The notes below the pieces were generated by a model that worked only from the letters and a program-made list of their open reading frames with translations, had not been told where the DNA came from and made no database searches. The position numbers were made by a program, and so were the translations under genes. DNA of 64,000 nucleotides from the NCBI GenBank assembly GCA_021018815.1, contig JAITYX010000004.1, positions 11,810,001 through 11,874,000 of the forward strand, written 5' to 3'. Shown piece after piece: positions 23,201-36,200 of this stretch (positions are counted from its first letter, which is position 1; each line of letters begins with the position of its first letter). The DNA comes from Talinum fruticosum. Taxonomy: Eukaryota > Streptophyta > Magnoliopsida > Caryophyllales > Talinaceae.

Positions 23201-26200
23201 TCAAAACCTTTTTATGTTTTATTTGATTCGGTGCTACCCATTCATTTATATCTACCCAGTGCTGCCTCCCAGCCTACATTTAGAAAATCATAAGACTCCA
23301 ATTGAGGGTCACATTGGGTTACCAAACGGAAAAGTAGTAGAATGTTTGATTCTCTACCAACGTGTGCCCCTAGTCATAAGCTGGAGAATTGCTTCCTGTA
23401 AACTTAATCCAATTAGACCTTTCAGAATTTGATGTGATTCTAGGAATGGATTGGTTGGCCACTCATGAAGCGAAAATAGATTGTAAAGGTGGTACGGTTA
23501 TTTTAAAAGGGCCAAGAGGGAAGGAAATATGCTTTCATGGTGAAAAAGATATAAAGAAATATTCTGTAATTTCGGTTATGAAGGTTAACAAACTATTAAG
23601 ACATGGTTGTACGGGATACCTATGTTATGTTACCGAGGATAGGAAGGATAAGACAAACATAGAAGACATACCTATAGTATATGAGTTTCCGGACGTATTT
23701 CCCGAGGATCTACTCCGGCCTACCTCCTCAAAGGGAGATTGATTTTGAAATTGAACTAATTCCCTGCGCACAACCTATCTCTAAAGCACCATATAGAATG
23801 GCCCCAAGCAGAACTTAAAGAGTTGAAGGTCCAACTTGATGAATTGCTACAAAAGGATTCATTAGGCCGAGCGTGTCGCCTTGGGAGCCCCAATCCTATT
23901 TGTGAAAAAGAAGGATGGAACTTTGAGACTATGTGTGGATTATAGGGAGTTAAACAAGATAACTGTCAAGAATAAATACCCCTACCTAGAATTGACGATT
24001 TGTTTGACCAACCGCAAGGGGCTGGAGTGTTTTCGAAAATAGACCTGAAATCCGGGTATCACCAACTTAGAATTAAACAAGAAGATATACCCAAAACTCG
24101 CCTTTAGAACAAGGTATGGGCATTATGAATATACGGTGATGCCCTTTGGACTTACCAATGCCCCTGCGGCATTCATGGATCTCATGAACAGAATTTTCGG
24201 GCCTTATCCGGATAAATTTGTGGTGGTATTTATTGATGACATTCTCATATATTCTAAAGATAAGGGAGAGCATGCTGAGCATCTAAGGATAGCATTGCAA
24301 ACCTTGAGAGAACACCAACTCGTATGCTAAATTACAAAAATGTGAATTTTGGCTAGAAGAGGTGGCATTTTTAGGGCACGTTGTGTCTAAAGAAGGGATT
24401 AAGGTCGACCCTCATAAAGTGAAGGCGGTAATCGAATGGCCTAGACCAACCAATGTTACGTAAGTGAGAAGTTTTCTTGGGTTGGCGAGGATATTATAGG
24501 AGATTTGTACAAGATTTTTCAAAGATAGCTACACCATTGACCAATTTGTTGAAGAAAACAACAAAATTTCCGTGGTCGATAAGTGTGAAGAGGCCTTTCA
24601 GGAGTTGAAGAAAAGGTTAACCACAGCCCCTATTCTTACCTTACCAGTTGAAGGTGAAGAGTACACTGTCTATAGTGATGCCTCTAAAAATGGGTTAGGA
24701 TGCGTGTTAATGCAGGATGATAGGGTCATAGCTTATGCATCCCGACAACTCAAACCATATGAAAGGAATTATCCAACCCATGATTTGGAATTGGCTGCTG
24801 TTGTATTTGCTCTAAAAATTTGGAGGCATTACCTATATGGGGCAACTTGTAAGATTTATACCGATCATCGAGCTTGAAGTACATTTTTACCCAAAAGGAA
24901 ATCAATTTAAGGCAACGCCGCTGGTTGGAATTACTTAAGGATTATGACTTACAAATACAATACCATCCAGGGAAAGCCAATGTCGTGGCTGATGCATTGA
25001 GCAGTAAAGACACAACACAGCTTGAACGCGATGATAGTAACTCAACCCGGGTATTGCAGGACCTTCGTAATATGAACGTTGAATTAGTCTCGTAGGGGCA
25101 CCTAGATGGATTCCTCGGCAGGAATAGAGGTACAACCTACTATAATGAAAGAAATCCAAATGGGTCAAAATGAAGATGTTGATTTGGAAAGGATTAAACG
25201 GAACATTAAAAGGGAAAATCCCCGGGTTCGAAATACGTGAAGATGGAACCCTAAGGTTTCGTAACGAGTTATGTGTACCGAATAAAGAAGAATTGAAGAG
25301 AAAGATTCTTGAGGAAGCTCATAATACCCGATACTCAAGTACATCCAGGAGGAACAAAAATGTACAGGGACTTGAGGCAATATTTTTGGTGGAGTAACAT
25401 GAAGAAGGACATCGCAGAATATGTGGATAAGTGCTTAACTTGCCAAATGGTTAAGGCTGAACATCAACGCCCGTGGGCGAGTTGAGACCCCTAGAGATAC
25501 CTACTTGGAAATGGGACTCAATTTCAATGGACTTTGTTATGGGATTACCCCTCATCGCTCCGAAGAAAAATGCTATTTGGGTTATTGTCGACCGGCTTAC
25601 TAAATCTGCGCATTTTATACCAATACATGACACCTGGAATGTGGAGAGACTGGCACAATTATATGTCAAGGAAGTGGTGAGATTACATGGAATACCTAAG
25701 GATATCATATCCGATAGGGACAAAAGGTTCCAAGCACGTTTTTGGCAGGCTTTACAGCGGGCGTTTGGAACCAAATTAAAATTCAGCAGCTCATACCACC
25801 CGAAACGAGATGGGCAAACCGAGAGGGTAAATCAAATCGTAGAAGATATGTTAAGAGCATGTGTACATGATTTTCGGGGAGATGGGAAGATGACTTACCA
25901 TTGGTAGAATTCTCCTACAATAACAGCTTATCAAGCCACTATTAAGATGGCCCCATTTGAAGCATTATATGGAAGAAAATGCAGTAACTCCGTTATGTTG
26001 GAGCGAGCTGGATGAAGCATTGATTTTAGGTCCTGAATTGATCCAAGAAACAACCGAAAAGGTTAGGAAGATTCAGGAACACATCAAGGCAGCCCAAAGC
26101 CGACAAAAGAGCTATGCGAGATAAAAGAAGGAGGCCATTGGAATTTGAGGTAGGAGATAAAGTATTTCGAAAGTGTCCCCTGTGAAGGGAGTCGACGGTT

Positions 26201-26564
26201 CAATGTCAAAGGAAAACTAAGTCCTAGATATATCGGACCGTATGAGATCATAGAGAAATTGAGTCCAAGTGGCTTATAAGTTAACCTTACCATCCGAACT
26301 CGAGCATGTGCATGATGTCTTCCATGTTTCACGACTTCGAAAGTATATGCCCGACCCAAGCCATAACATTGTGACGAACCCTCGAAATTTCCGAAAATTT
26401 AATATATGAGGAGCAACCAAGTGCAGATATCTGGACTATAGGGTCAAGAAACTCCGCAATAAGAGCATTCCTTTGGTGAAAGTAATGTGGACTAACCATA
26501 CGTCCTCGAAGCCACATGGGAAACCGAGGAAGATATGAGGAATAAATACCCCCACTTATTTTAA
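23200..26564 (+). CDS. pol polyprotein: protease, RT, RNase H, integrase, chromodomain (frameshifted as read)
   Basis: Seen in order: aspartic protease (active-site region near 23225-23245 with one base missing; [17 protein letters not shown] near 23430-23475); reverse transcriptase ([17 protein letters not shown] near 23930, [16 protein letters not shown] near 24145, [12 protein letters not shown] with catalytic DD near 24230); RNase H ([13 protein letters not shown] near 24670); integrase zinc finger (about 25290-25450) and catalytic core ([13 protein letters not shown] near 25505, [13 protein letters not shown] near 25795); C-terminal chromodomain (about 26440-26560, VKVMWTNH). The stop is at 26562-26564. 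About ten frame breaks occur, most at CAG or CTG sites. The catalytic regions are otherwise well conserved. Confidence 0.85.
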
Positions 26565-26618
26565 GGTAAGTCTCGCAAGCCTTATCGTCGTATGCTCAAG
26601 TTTCGAGGACGAAACTTA

Positions 26619-26634
26619 TTTTAAGGGGGAAGAC
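26619..26634 (+). promoter_or_regulatory. Polypurine tract
   Basis: ttttaagggggaagac lies directly upstream of the 3' LTR and would prime plus-strand DNA. The preceding GTTTCGAGGACGAAACTT stretch is typical of the region before the 3' LTR in Tekay/Del elements. Confidence 0.75.
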
Positions 26635-26845
26635 TCGTAACAACCCGACCCTAAACCACATTGTTTATTTAATTAATTCATTAATCATAAGATTTATATG
26701 ATTGAGCGCGTGCACTTCAATTCGACATTTTATATTTAAAGTTCTTATACATGCATTATGCCGTTAAGGCAACGAAGTGGCCCTAATAAAAATCTCATAA
26801 TAAAGTTATAATTTGTGAACGTCATTATTAAAATAAAATTTAAAA

Positions 26846-26887
<42 letters not shown>

Positions 26888-29321
26888 AGTAAAAATAAAA
26901 TAAATAAGCCAGATTTTTTAGAAAAATCCAGACATAGAATAATCTGGAAAAAAAAAAAAAAAAAAAAAAAAAGAGAGGCGGTTAAGACTAATTAATCGGG
27001 CAAGCTCGGTTAAATTTTCATTTGCTTCACTCCCCTGCTTCCCCTGCTCCTCCCTCTTCCCCTGCTCCTCCCTTTCCCCTGCTTCCTCTTTCGCGCGGCA
27101 CTTCTCCGGCCAAGCACAGCGGGCGACGCCGGCGGGAGACCGGCGCGCTGCCGTCCCCGTCCTCTCTCGTCTCGCTTCCTCCCTTCCTCACGCTCTCGCC
27201 GTCGCTCTCTGCCTCCCGCTAGGCGCTGCAGGGCTTCCTCGCCGCGGCCACTGACGGCCAACCACTAGCCGGAGTTCATCGCCACCTCTGCCGGGCGGTT
27301 GCTGGTGCGAGTTGCCGACCACCATCACCTCTCGCTCGTCCTCCTCAACTTCTCCTCTCCGAATCTGAAGGTAAATATGCTAAACCCTAAAATTATCAAG
27401 TTCGATTTATTTAGGCAGTTGTAACTATAAATTGAAGCATATGACTTAGAAGTATGTGTTGAGGGAATTTGAAGATTGATTTGAGAAATTCGATTTGGTG
27501 TGGATGGTGGAGTTGTGCCTTTGATGGATTGATTATGTATAAATGCGAAGGAATGAAACTGTTATTGAGAAATTATAATGTAGAGAACGAAATTAGGGAT
27601 GTTTAGTTATTTAATTGAGTATTGGATGAATTCCGAGATTTTGGAGAATGACCGTATTGAGCAAACGTAGGGCGAGTATATGAATAGGTCGAATCAGGCT
27701 AATGTGTAACTCGCAGAAATTCGAGAAAATAGCTCAAATGTCAAGCATGCGTAGTTGTGATTGCGAATGTGAGTTGTGGGGAAGTAATGCCCCGACCTTA
27801 AGTTGATATATGTATGAATTGGGAGCAACATGGTTAATTGTGAAGCCTCCACGTAGAAAGGCATTGGTAGGTTGAGTAATCGCTTAGTTATGGGTTTGAA
27901 CTCGATGAAGTGAGAAATAAAGAAATTACGTTAGGAATAAGGGTCGAAGATAAGTTAGCCTTAGATAATTAATCGAATTAGTTGCATCTAATTATAACGA
28001 TAACAACGGCAATAATAATAACAATATTAACTATGAAGTGTTAGGTACTTGTATACCTGCATAAGTATATATATATACATGTATATGCGTAAATTCATTT
28101 CTTAATTTGAGTTCGTAATGCATTACATCGTGTACATATCATTGCTTACTCTAGTCGACTACTTTATCAAGTACGTACTCAATAATGGTCTAAACAGAAT
28201 TAGTGCGAGGGAGTTGAGTAACAAAAACCTTAACTCAATCGATTACATAACAAATAAAGAAAATAAATCAAAGTACCATCGATTATACGAATTTAAGTAT
28301 TAAAACTCAAGAAAAACCTTATTAACAAGGGAAATCTATTTGAAATGTAACCGAGGCCACTTCGATTGCCGGAAAGTTAGTAACTTAAATTTTCATAAAG
28401 AGGGGAGAAGGCAAACATCCTCAGCTCGTGCACGTTCATTGCCTCGTACCTTGCGAAAACTCACATGTTTCATCAAATCTCAACATTTCTCATATATACA
28501 ACTAATAATGAATCATTTGCAAATCAAGTTTTGCCACCTAATCAAGTGGTCCCCGCCCAATTATCAATTATCGGGGCTTATGCCCATCAATTATCAATAA
28601 TCGGGGCTTATGCCCAACCCGCGCGGCTTCAACTCGGGTTCTCGGTCGGCCCGGGAGGTGTGCACCTTACTAAGATCGTATCAATTATCAAGGGGCTCCA
28701 CTTTCGAGATAATAACCGGCAAGCAAGTTTTAATTATATTCTCTCCCCTGTTTTCAAACTAAAATGAATTGAAATGCGCGCGCTCAATCAATGTGTTTCA
28801 AATCCATTTAATCGTGCAGGAATGTTCGTACCGAGTTTCGACTCATTCTTTAAATTATTTTGATGTTTTTGTTTTTAGGAAAGGCATCCGTTAATGACCC
28901 TTCGCCTAAGAAGCCTGGTGGGAGCAAGACATAGCCGGATATTTCATTGCCATTGTCCTGTGATGGGTTAGATGCCCCCGTTGATGCTCAACCTCACTAA
29001 TTTTGGGTTTGATTTTCGGTTGTAGCTAGACATGGCGTAATTCCTTTTGTAATGGCCACTAATGCTCGGTAAATATGTACTAGAACTGTTCGTGGGGTTG
29101 ATTTACTTAAGTAATCAGCATGACACTCTGCAACGTAACATCTAACGTTACCCAAACTTACCGAAGCCTAGGCTGATGGACACTAGTTATTATGGTATTT
29201 CAATCTAGCCTTGTCCTCTTGTTAGGGCGGCGGTAACGCCTTCGGACGTTAATTTCCGCTGCGACCGACCTAATGTTCTTGAGTTAGAGAATTATTAAGG
29301 GATGGTAATCGGGGCGTTACA
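26635..29321 (+). repeat. 3' LTR of the gypsy element
   Basis: A near-identical copy of 17498-20174, ending gggcgttaca followed by the AATAC target duplication. Differences from the 5' LTR are mostly one-base indels in CG/CTG/CAG contexts (for example aatctgaagg at 27362 against aatcgaagg at 18221, and aatcaggct at 27692 against aatcggct at 18551). Confidence 0.93.
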
Positions 29322-29326
29322 AATAC

Positions 29327-30215
29327 TAATAAACTGCCTTCTATTTAGGGGGAAAATAATGTTAAAAAATGTAACATCCTTTATTGAACAAGCAACAATA
29401 CTATATGGTGTATGGTGAGGTAGTTCATCTTGACATTATTTTTCTTTGGTTCTAAAAACTATAATAAAATGTACTAAATAAAAAAATATTTAACACTACA
29501 AATTCTTCAAATATTTCACTATTTTTTTTTATCATTATTGGATGCAAAATTATTTATATTATGTCTCTTTGTTCTTTTATGATTGTAATACTCCTTTGTC
29601 ATGATCTATGCATTGCATGCCGTTCAAACTATGAAACTCATAATATATGCCGTATATTTTTTGAGAGTGATTATTGATAATTTTTTATGTTCTTAAAAAA
29701 GGGTTGATAAAAAAATGGAAACTTGCTTAGGTAGTTGTTTTTTTTTTCTTGTTGATGGAAAGGTATTCGGTATGGATAATGATACGTATTATGTGACAAG
29801 ATTTCTTTTAATTATTTTATTTCAATTTAAATTAATATGTTGTATAATCTAAAATGATCAATATTTAAAGCAGTTTTAATTAATTATTGATTATAAAGTT
29901 AAAATGACCAATACTTAAAGTATTGGTCGGTTACGTTGATGAAAACTAAATGATATCGTAATCGAATCAACAAGTAAAATACGCGTATTTTATAATTGTG
30001 AAAAATAACATATTAAAAAATCTTATTACGTAATTTATAAATTATAACACCATAATACTATTTAATTAAATTATTTTTTAATTATATTCAATAACATAAT
30101 TTTTAAATCGAAATAAAAAACTCAAATAAATGTATCGTACAAAGATGAATATCATTTTGTATTGGGCATTCCTACTCCACTTGCGCCCCAAAAAAAGAAA
30201 AAAGGGCGGCTTCGC

Positions 30216-30222
<7 letters not shown>
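29327..30222. other. AT-rich spacer and putative GLYK promoter
   Basis: No gene. A short palindromic motif aatacttaaagtatt occurs near 29911. The last 100 bases upstream of GLYK contain a run of A and GC-rich text (gggcggcttcgctgc), with no clear TATA box. Confidence 0.5.

Positions 30223-30223
<1 letters not shown>

Positions 30224-30260
<37 letters not shown>
30224..30260. repeat. (GA)n microsatellite in the GLYK 5' leader
   Basis: About 18 GA units end three bases before the GLYK start codon. GA repeats in this position are possible BBR/BPC (GAGA-binding) sites. Confidence 0.9.
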
Positions 30261-30262
<2 letters not shown>

Positions 30263-30263
<1 letters not shown>

Positions 30264-33200
30264 TGGCAAAGATTTTGAATGCCTTATCTCAGGCGGTGAC
30301 GCCATGGCCGGCTGCTCCTTCGGTCAATCCCCCGATTATTAGGTTTTCTCTTTCCACCAAATCCTTCTACTTGCCTCCTCAGCCCTCCACTTCAGGTACT
30401 GCTTTCTCTCTCTTGACGCCGTTGCTAATTTTTGTCATTTGTGGCGATTCGAGGTCGTTTAATTCCCCTGTTTGATTGGTTTGATTTGAATATTTTCTAC
30501 TTATTTTTTATTGCAATTGATTAAATGTGGATATCTAGAATTTCTGTGGTTCTTTTTGGTGTCTGATGTACTTTCATTGTGGTTTTTGGTAAGAATTTAT
30601 GGTTGAATTTGTTCGACGGTCATATTGAATGATAAAAGAATGTGAATGCATTGGGTGAGCTATTTTTAGTTCCAATTGTTGATAGTGTTCTTAACTGATA
30701 TTGGGACTGATATTGTTCTGTAACTAAGTTCTACTATCTTCTCCATAATCTAGCTGTCAGGCTTTAAAGAAGCAGTACATTTCTATGTTCAGGAAGTTTC
30801 TTTTTTTTTCTCTATCATATTTTTGAAGATAAATTTTGTTATATCTACAAATTATGATTGAATCTGAAATTGTTTGGAAGTCTAGTTGAGGTGTTGTTTT
30901 CAGTATGATTATGTAAATAGTTCTGTAGTGACTATGAAAGACTTGTGACTGTGGTCCTTAACTCCATCAGGTACAAGAATATGACCTCAAGATACCTAAT
31001 TAAATGTCATGGTTGTTGATAAAACTTGATCATAATTTGATTCAAGAAGGGCCTGATCTCTGACTGTTTTCTACCATGATGTAGGATACTGGTTATACCA
31101 GAATCTAAGGTCTTTACATCGAATAGGTCAAAGATAATAGTGTCTAGCCGTCTGGTATGCAACTTCAAAAAGGAACAGGTGAGACAGAAGGGAAATAATC
31201 ATTGATGCTGCCATAATATCAAAGACGGAAAATTTAGATACCTAGGGACTAGGGTCCATCATACAAATAAAAACAGAGATTGATAATAACTTAATCCAAT
31301 GTTTAAGGGTAGGGCGCCAAGGGAACTATTGATACGAGGGTGTGGCAATTGAAGATTGGGGTTGCAGACCCTAGATGAGCACCTTTTACCTGTTCTTTGT
31401 CACAATAATATGTCCTCGGCTCTTAGGAAACATTTTGTTTTTTCTTTGTTTTTTTAAACAAGTTTTCATGGTGGAAACAAACATATGGTAATACCAGGTT
31501 TGCTTACTAGTTCCTCTTTTATTTGTTGTTGTTGTGGCATCAATTATGATGTGTGGTATGTTGCTTCCTTGGACATCCTCTCCTGTCTAGTACTTGGGAG
31601 GAGTATTTGGCAATCTATGATTAAGATTGCAGACCTTGGACAGGCACCGCTTGCTCCTCCTTTGTCATAGTAGTATCCTCTTGGCGCTAGACAAGCTCTG
31701 GTTAATAGTACCAGGTTTGCTTTCTTAGGTTCAAACTCCTATTACTTGCTCCTCTTTTATTTGCTATTGTGGTATTACTTACTGACTTGTGTAATGTTGC
31801 TTCCATGGATGTGACTCTCTAGTACTATACCTTAGTATAGGTGATTTGTTTGCTGTTGTACTGCTATCTGATTTGTCTTTAATACTGTATTTTTATGTTT
31901 CATCGTTATTTCCTTCCTTGCTTACTTTGCAGTTTTATTAAATTTTAATATAAGGCCATTACTTTTACCCATTTTGCTCTGCAGATTTCTGATTTCTGAA
32001 CATTTCTACTGATTTCTTCCTAGATTTTTTACTTTTTTTTTTCTGGCACTTTCATAACCGTACGAAACTCTATATCAAAAAAAAAAAAAAACTGTACGAA
32101 ACTCAAAATTCCTATAGTGCAGATCTTATGGATTTCTCCAGATGTCAATTATATATTATGTTCTGCAGATTACTAAGAAAGTAACAAAATGGAATGGAGC
32201 TTGAGGACAAGGAGAACAGGCCCTTAAACCTTTCAAAACTTTTGTTCCTCCAAAATTTTTATGGGTCTCTAGAAAAATTTTCAAACTAGCTATGCTAGTG
32301 GAGTTGGGTTGCCTAAGTCTAGATCCCAAACCTTACTTAGCTGTTGGTATAGTCCACTGATTGTAAGAGAATACTCCATTTTGGATTGTAAGATAGGAAG
32401 AGGAGACCTAAGAAAAATTAAGGGCTAGTCACTGGGCAAGAATTGGTTATCTATTGCTCGACATGGACATTGATCAAACTCTATGATGGTCTAAGATTAA
32501 TGTTGTAGCCCTTAGATGAGAACCTCTTGTTTCGGTACTATTTATTGAATCACCTCTTTGGCTCTTTAACCTTTTAGCATGTACTCCTTAGTGCTAACTT
32601 TGCACACATTGCTTCTTATCGTGTTATATATGCTTTTCACTTCATGTTTTTGCCTAATGAGTCCTCTCATGTCTATGAATACTATGATCATGCCGTCAAA
32701 GTGTAGCTGACTAGGCTTCTTGCACTATTTCCCAGCGACAAGGCTTCATCAGGGCATAAGAGGGCTGTGCCCCCTCCCCTTCCCTATTTGTGGAGCCTCT
32801 CCTGGCTTGCTTGTACTAATTTGAAAGGAAAGGTGCATGACTTTGATTGTAAAGTGTGTATGAAGTTTTTTATTTATTTATAAAATTGAGCATATGTATA
32901 TAAAAATAAGCGTAGTACATAGCATTAGGTTATGCAAATAAGATTTCAGGGGACATGGCTCCTGGTGCGCCAGGCTTCCACTGTAGTTATGTAAACTTTG
33001 TCAATAATGAGGAAAGGGGGAGGGCAGAGGGAATGCCAAGTGAGGTTTGTTTGGTGAATCATCACGGAGAAAAGAGATGAATACAACCTATTGCTCCATT
33101 TTGTGTTGGATTCAAGTTCCTTAGAGTTGTTATGATAAATTAATGATGACATTTATGGTTTCAGCTTCTTTCTGATCTATAGATTTGGCCTCATCAACTC

Positions 33201-36200
33201 CCATGACTCATCCACATCTGTGGTGTGATTGTGCTGTAAATAACTACAGATAGAAGGAAATTTCCACTTGCACTCTGTTTGGATTTGGGGGGAATGGAAT
33301 GGAAGGGAGGCGATAACCTTCTTTCTGTTTGGATTGAATGGAGGGGAATGAAGGTGAATTCATTAAAAATTTTCCCTTCCCTCCCCCTCACTTCCATTTT
33401 TTCTTTTTTTTTTTTGGGGTTGGGGGGCTGTGGAAATGAGGGGGAAAGAGGGTGAAGTATTTCCCCTCCCCTCCCCTTTGTTCCCTTCTTCTGAATTTTT
33501 TCAAACAAGGGTAAAAGGAGGCAAATAACATCCCTTACCCTCCCCTCCCCTCTCTACGCCTCAATACAAACAGGCTATTAGGGAAACTTGTCCAATAGAA
33601 GCATATAAAAAGTTTTGAATGGTGGAGGGTTTACTTCGGTTCTAGTAGGAGATGATTGTGCAAGGCCTGCTGTGCATGAAATTCTCTCTTCTGGCAATGC
33701 AATAAATTTTTATGGAGCAGAAAGAAATTCATGCGGATTGGATCAGACAACTTTAGCATTGTCACTCTAACGTCAGGCGTAAAGAAAAGATGCTAAAGTT
33801 ACAGTTCCATTGAAGTTTTCTTTTATTTTTTGCTTGTGCGATTGACTTAATTCCTGCATTCTGTTTGCTAGAAGTATCTCTACTGGTGTAGCTGTAATCT
33901 TGATGTAGTTTCACACTTATCCTGCTTCTGGTTTGGTTTTTATGCTTGCAGGCTGTAGATGTTCATGGATGGAAGAGAACTATTCTGGCCGTGGAAACTT
34001 GTCTGGCAATGGAAGAAAAAAGAGCCGTGTTTACTCAGTGGCTCCAGAAACACCTGCAGAAGTGTCCTCTGTTAAAGACCTTTTTAAATTTATATGTGCA
34101 GGTCCCCTATTAGAAAAAATAGGTTTGACCCCAGAAAAAGTGGGAGAGTCCATTGATAAGTGGTTAATGTGTGGGTCTCAACTTTGTAGATTATTTCAGC
34201 TCAATGAGCTTTACCTGAACGATGCACAGAAAGTCAGAATTTACCATTACTATATACCAGTCTTTTTGTGGTGTGAAAATCAGATCTCTCAACATTCATC
34301 CATGTTTAAAGATGGAGAGGAAGTTCCTCCTTTAGTGGTACAAATAACTATGTTCATCTCCCTCTTTTTATTTCTATTCTGTTAAATTTATTTTGTAGAT
34401 GCTTTTGGTCACCTTGCTTTATCCTATCAAATTAGCTAAATGGTAAACTAGTTAATCTGAAACTTATTTGAAAGTTTGTTTATCTGAAATTCTGTTGCTT
34501 CTGTCATCTGAATTAATTCCTTGCTTTGCAGATAGGTTTTAGCGCACCACAAGGTTGTGGAAAGACAACACTTGTATTTGCCCTAAACTATCTTTTTCGT
34601 GTTAGTGACAGGTAAATTGCTCGGAATTGGAATCGTAAGTCAACATGATATTTTGTTGATAGTTTTGGAAATTGTCAAGTGTGGAAGATATTTTAGACTT
34701 ATGTCACGATAATGTTATCCAGGAAATGTGCTACAGTATCCATTGACGATTTCTATTTAACATTTGAAGAGCAGGTATTTGCTGTTGCAACCTGCAGTAA
34801 GATTCTTATATCAAAATTTTGATGCTAGTGTTGTCATTTTCTGATGCAGTTTCATGCAATTGCAGGTTAAACTACGGGAAGCAAACCCAGGAAATAGACT
34901 TTTGGAGGTAGCTGCTAGCAGGCTTGGTTAATTTCTGTTTGTTAATTCAAGGAAAAAGGCAATAGAATATTGACACACTGAAAATGCTGAATGATTAACT
35001 TCAGTTCCGGGGAAATGCTGGAAGCCATGATTTGTCCCTTTCTGTTGAAACACTTACAGCCTTGAGCAATTTAACTAAAGAAGGTATATTATATTTATAC
35101 CTTATAGTCCCTTCAGATGTTTAAAGATCCAGTGATCCTTTATCTGCACTACTATTTTGCCTAACTGTTGGAGCATGTGAAAAGGACTTGCTATTATTAA
35201 TCCTTTCACCTTCTTCCAAAAGTAGCAATAGGCCTTTCTGTCATTGTTGTCATATCCTGTCCTTTCCCCTCATGAACTGACTCTAGTAGACTTTTTAATG
35301 CTGAACTTATAATCTTTTGAGCATCATATGTGAAAAGAAGTTCAAATATCTCAGGTATGAAGATGAAGATACCACGATATGATAAAGTAAGCACAAAATG
35401 CTTTCAAGTTCATTTGTCACTTTTAGATCTAGTTTGAAGTTGGTCAATCTGCATGCAGTCTGCATATAATGGGAGGGGTGACCGCTCTGATCCTTCAACT
35501 TGGGATGAAATTGAAGGACCACTAACGGTGAGATGTTCTTTCTACAAGCTTTGATCCTTTAATACATACTTCAAATGCCTAGATTATTTTCTAGTATGTC
35601 AGGAATTTATTTATAGTTCAGAAATGCATAAGTAGCTCTATTGTATCATCTGGTTCTTACAAGATTAGCTCTGGGAGATTAACTCTTTGAGTAGAACCAC
35701 ACTTCCGGTGAAATGAAAAATCCAAATACTTTAAAACATAAATAAAGAAAGATCTGCAAAGCACAAGGCAAGAAATCCAAAAGACAAAATGTGCTAAGAA
35801 ACACAGAACTTGCATACTTTGTGTGTCTTTTTTCTACCTCTCACTTACAATGTCTTAAAGTCTCTTGAAGGTGACTTATCAGGCTTAGGTTCTACGAAGA
35901 GTTTGTCATTCAAATAACGCAGATGAGGAATAAAGGGATCTGCCAAAGATTAGGATTCTAGGATATAGATCTTAGTGGGTGTTTGGCCTAAATTTTAAAA
36001 CTGTTTTTGAATTTTAAAAACTGAAGTTAGGCCAAACACTAGTTTTTAAAAAATTAAAACTATTTTTCAAAAACGATTTCGGAAAAAAAACTTATGTTTC
36101 TAATTTATGAAAAAACTCCGTAACAACCACCCAGAATGTCATTCTCTCTCTATCTCTTCTATTTTTTACGTTATTTTAATTTTTTTCTCTCCTCTATCTT

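Larger units (their letters stand above)
17498..29321 (+). mobile_element. Complete Ty3/gypsy chromovirus LTR retrotransposon (Tekay/Del-like)
   Basis: An 11.8-kb element flanked by the 5-bp target duplication AATAC (17493-17497 and 29322-29326). It has two LTRs of about 2.68 kb, a tRNA-iMet type primer binding site, an extra ORF, gag, pol in the order protease - RT - RNase H - integrase - chromodomain, and a polypurine tract. The chromodomain and the long LTRs place it near the Tekay/Del lineage by established classification. The LTRs are almost identical apart from small differences clustered at CG/CAG/CTG sites, so the insertion looks recent. It lies in the interval that separates the aminotransferase gene from GLYK. 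Confidence 0.93.
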
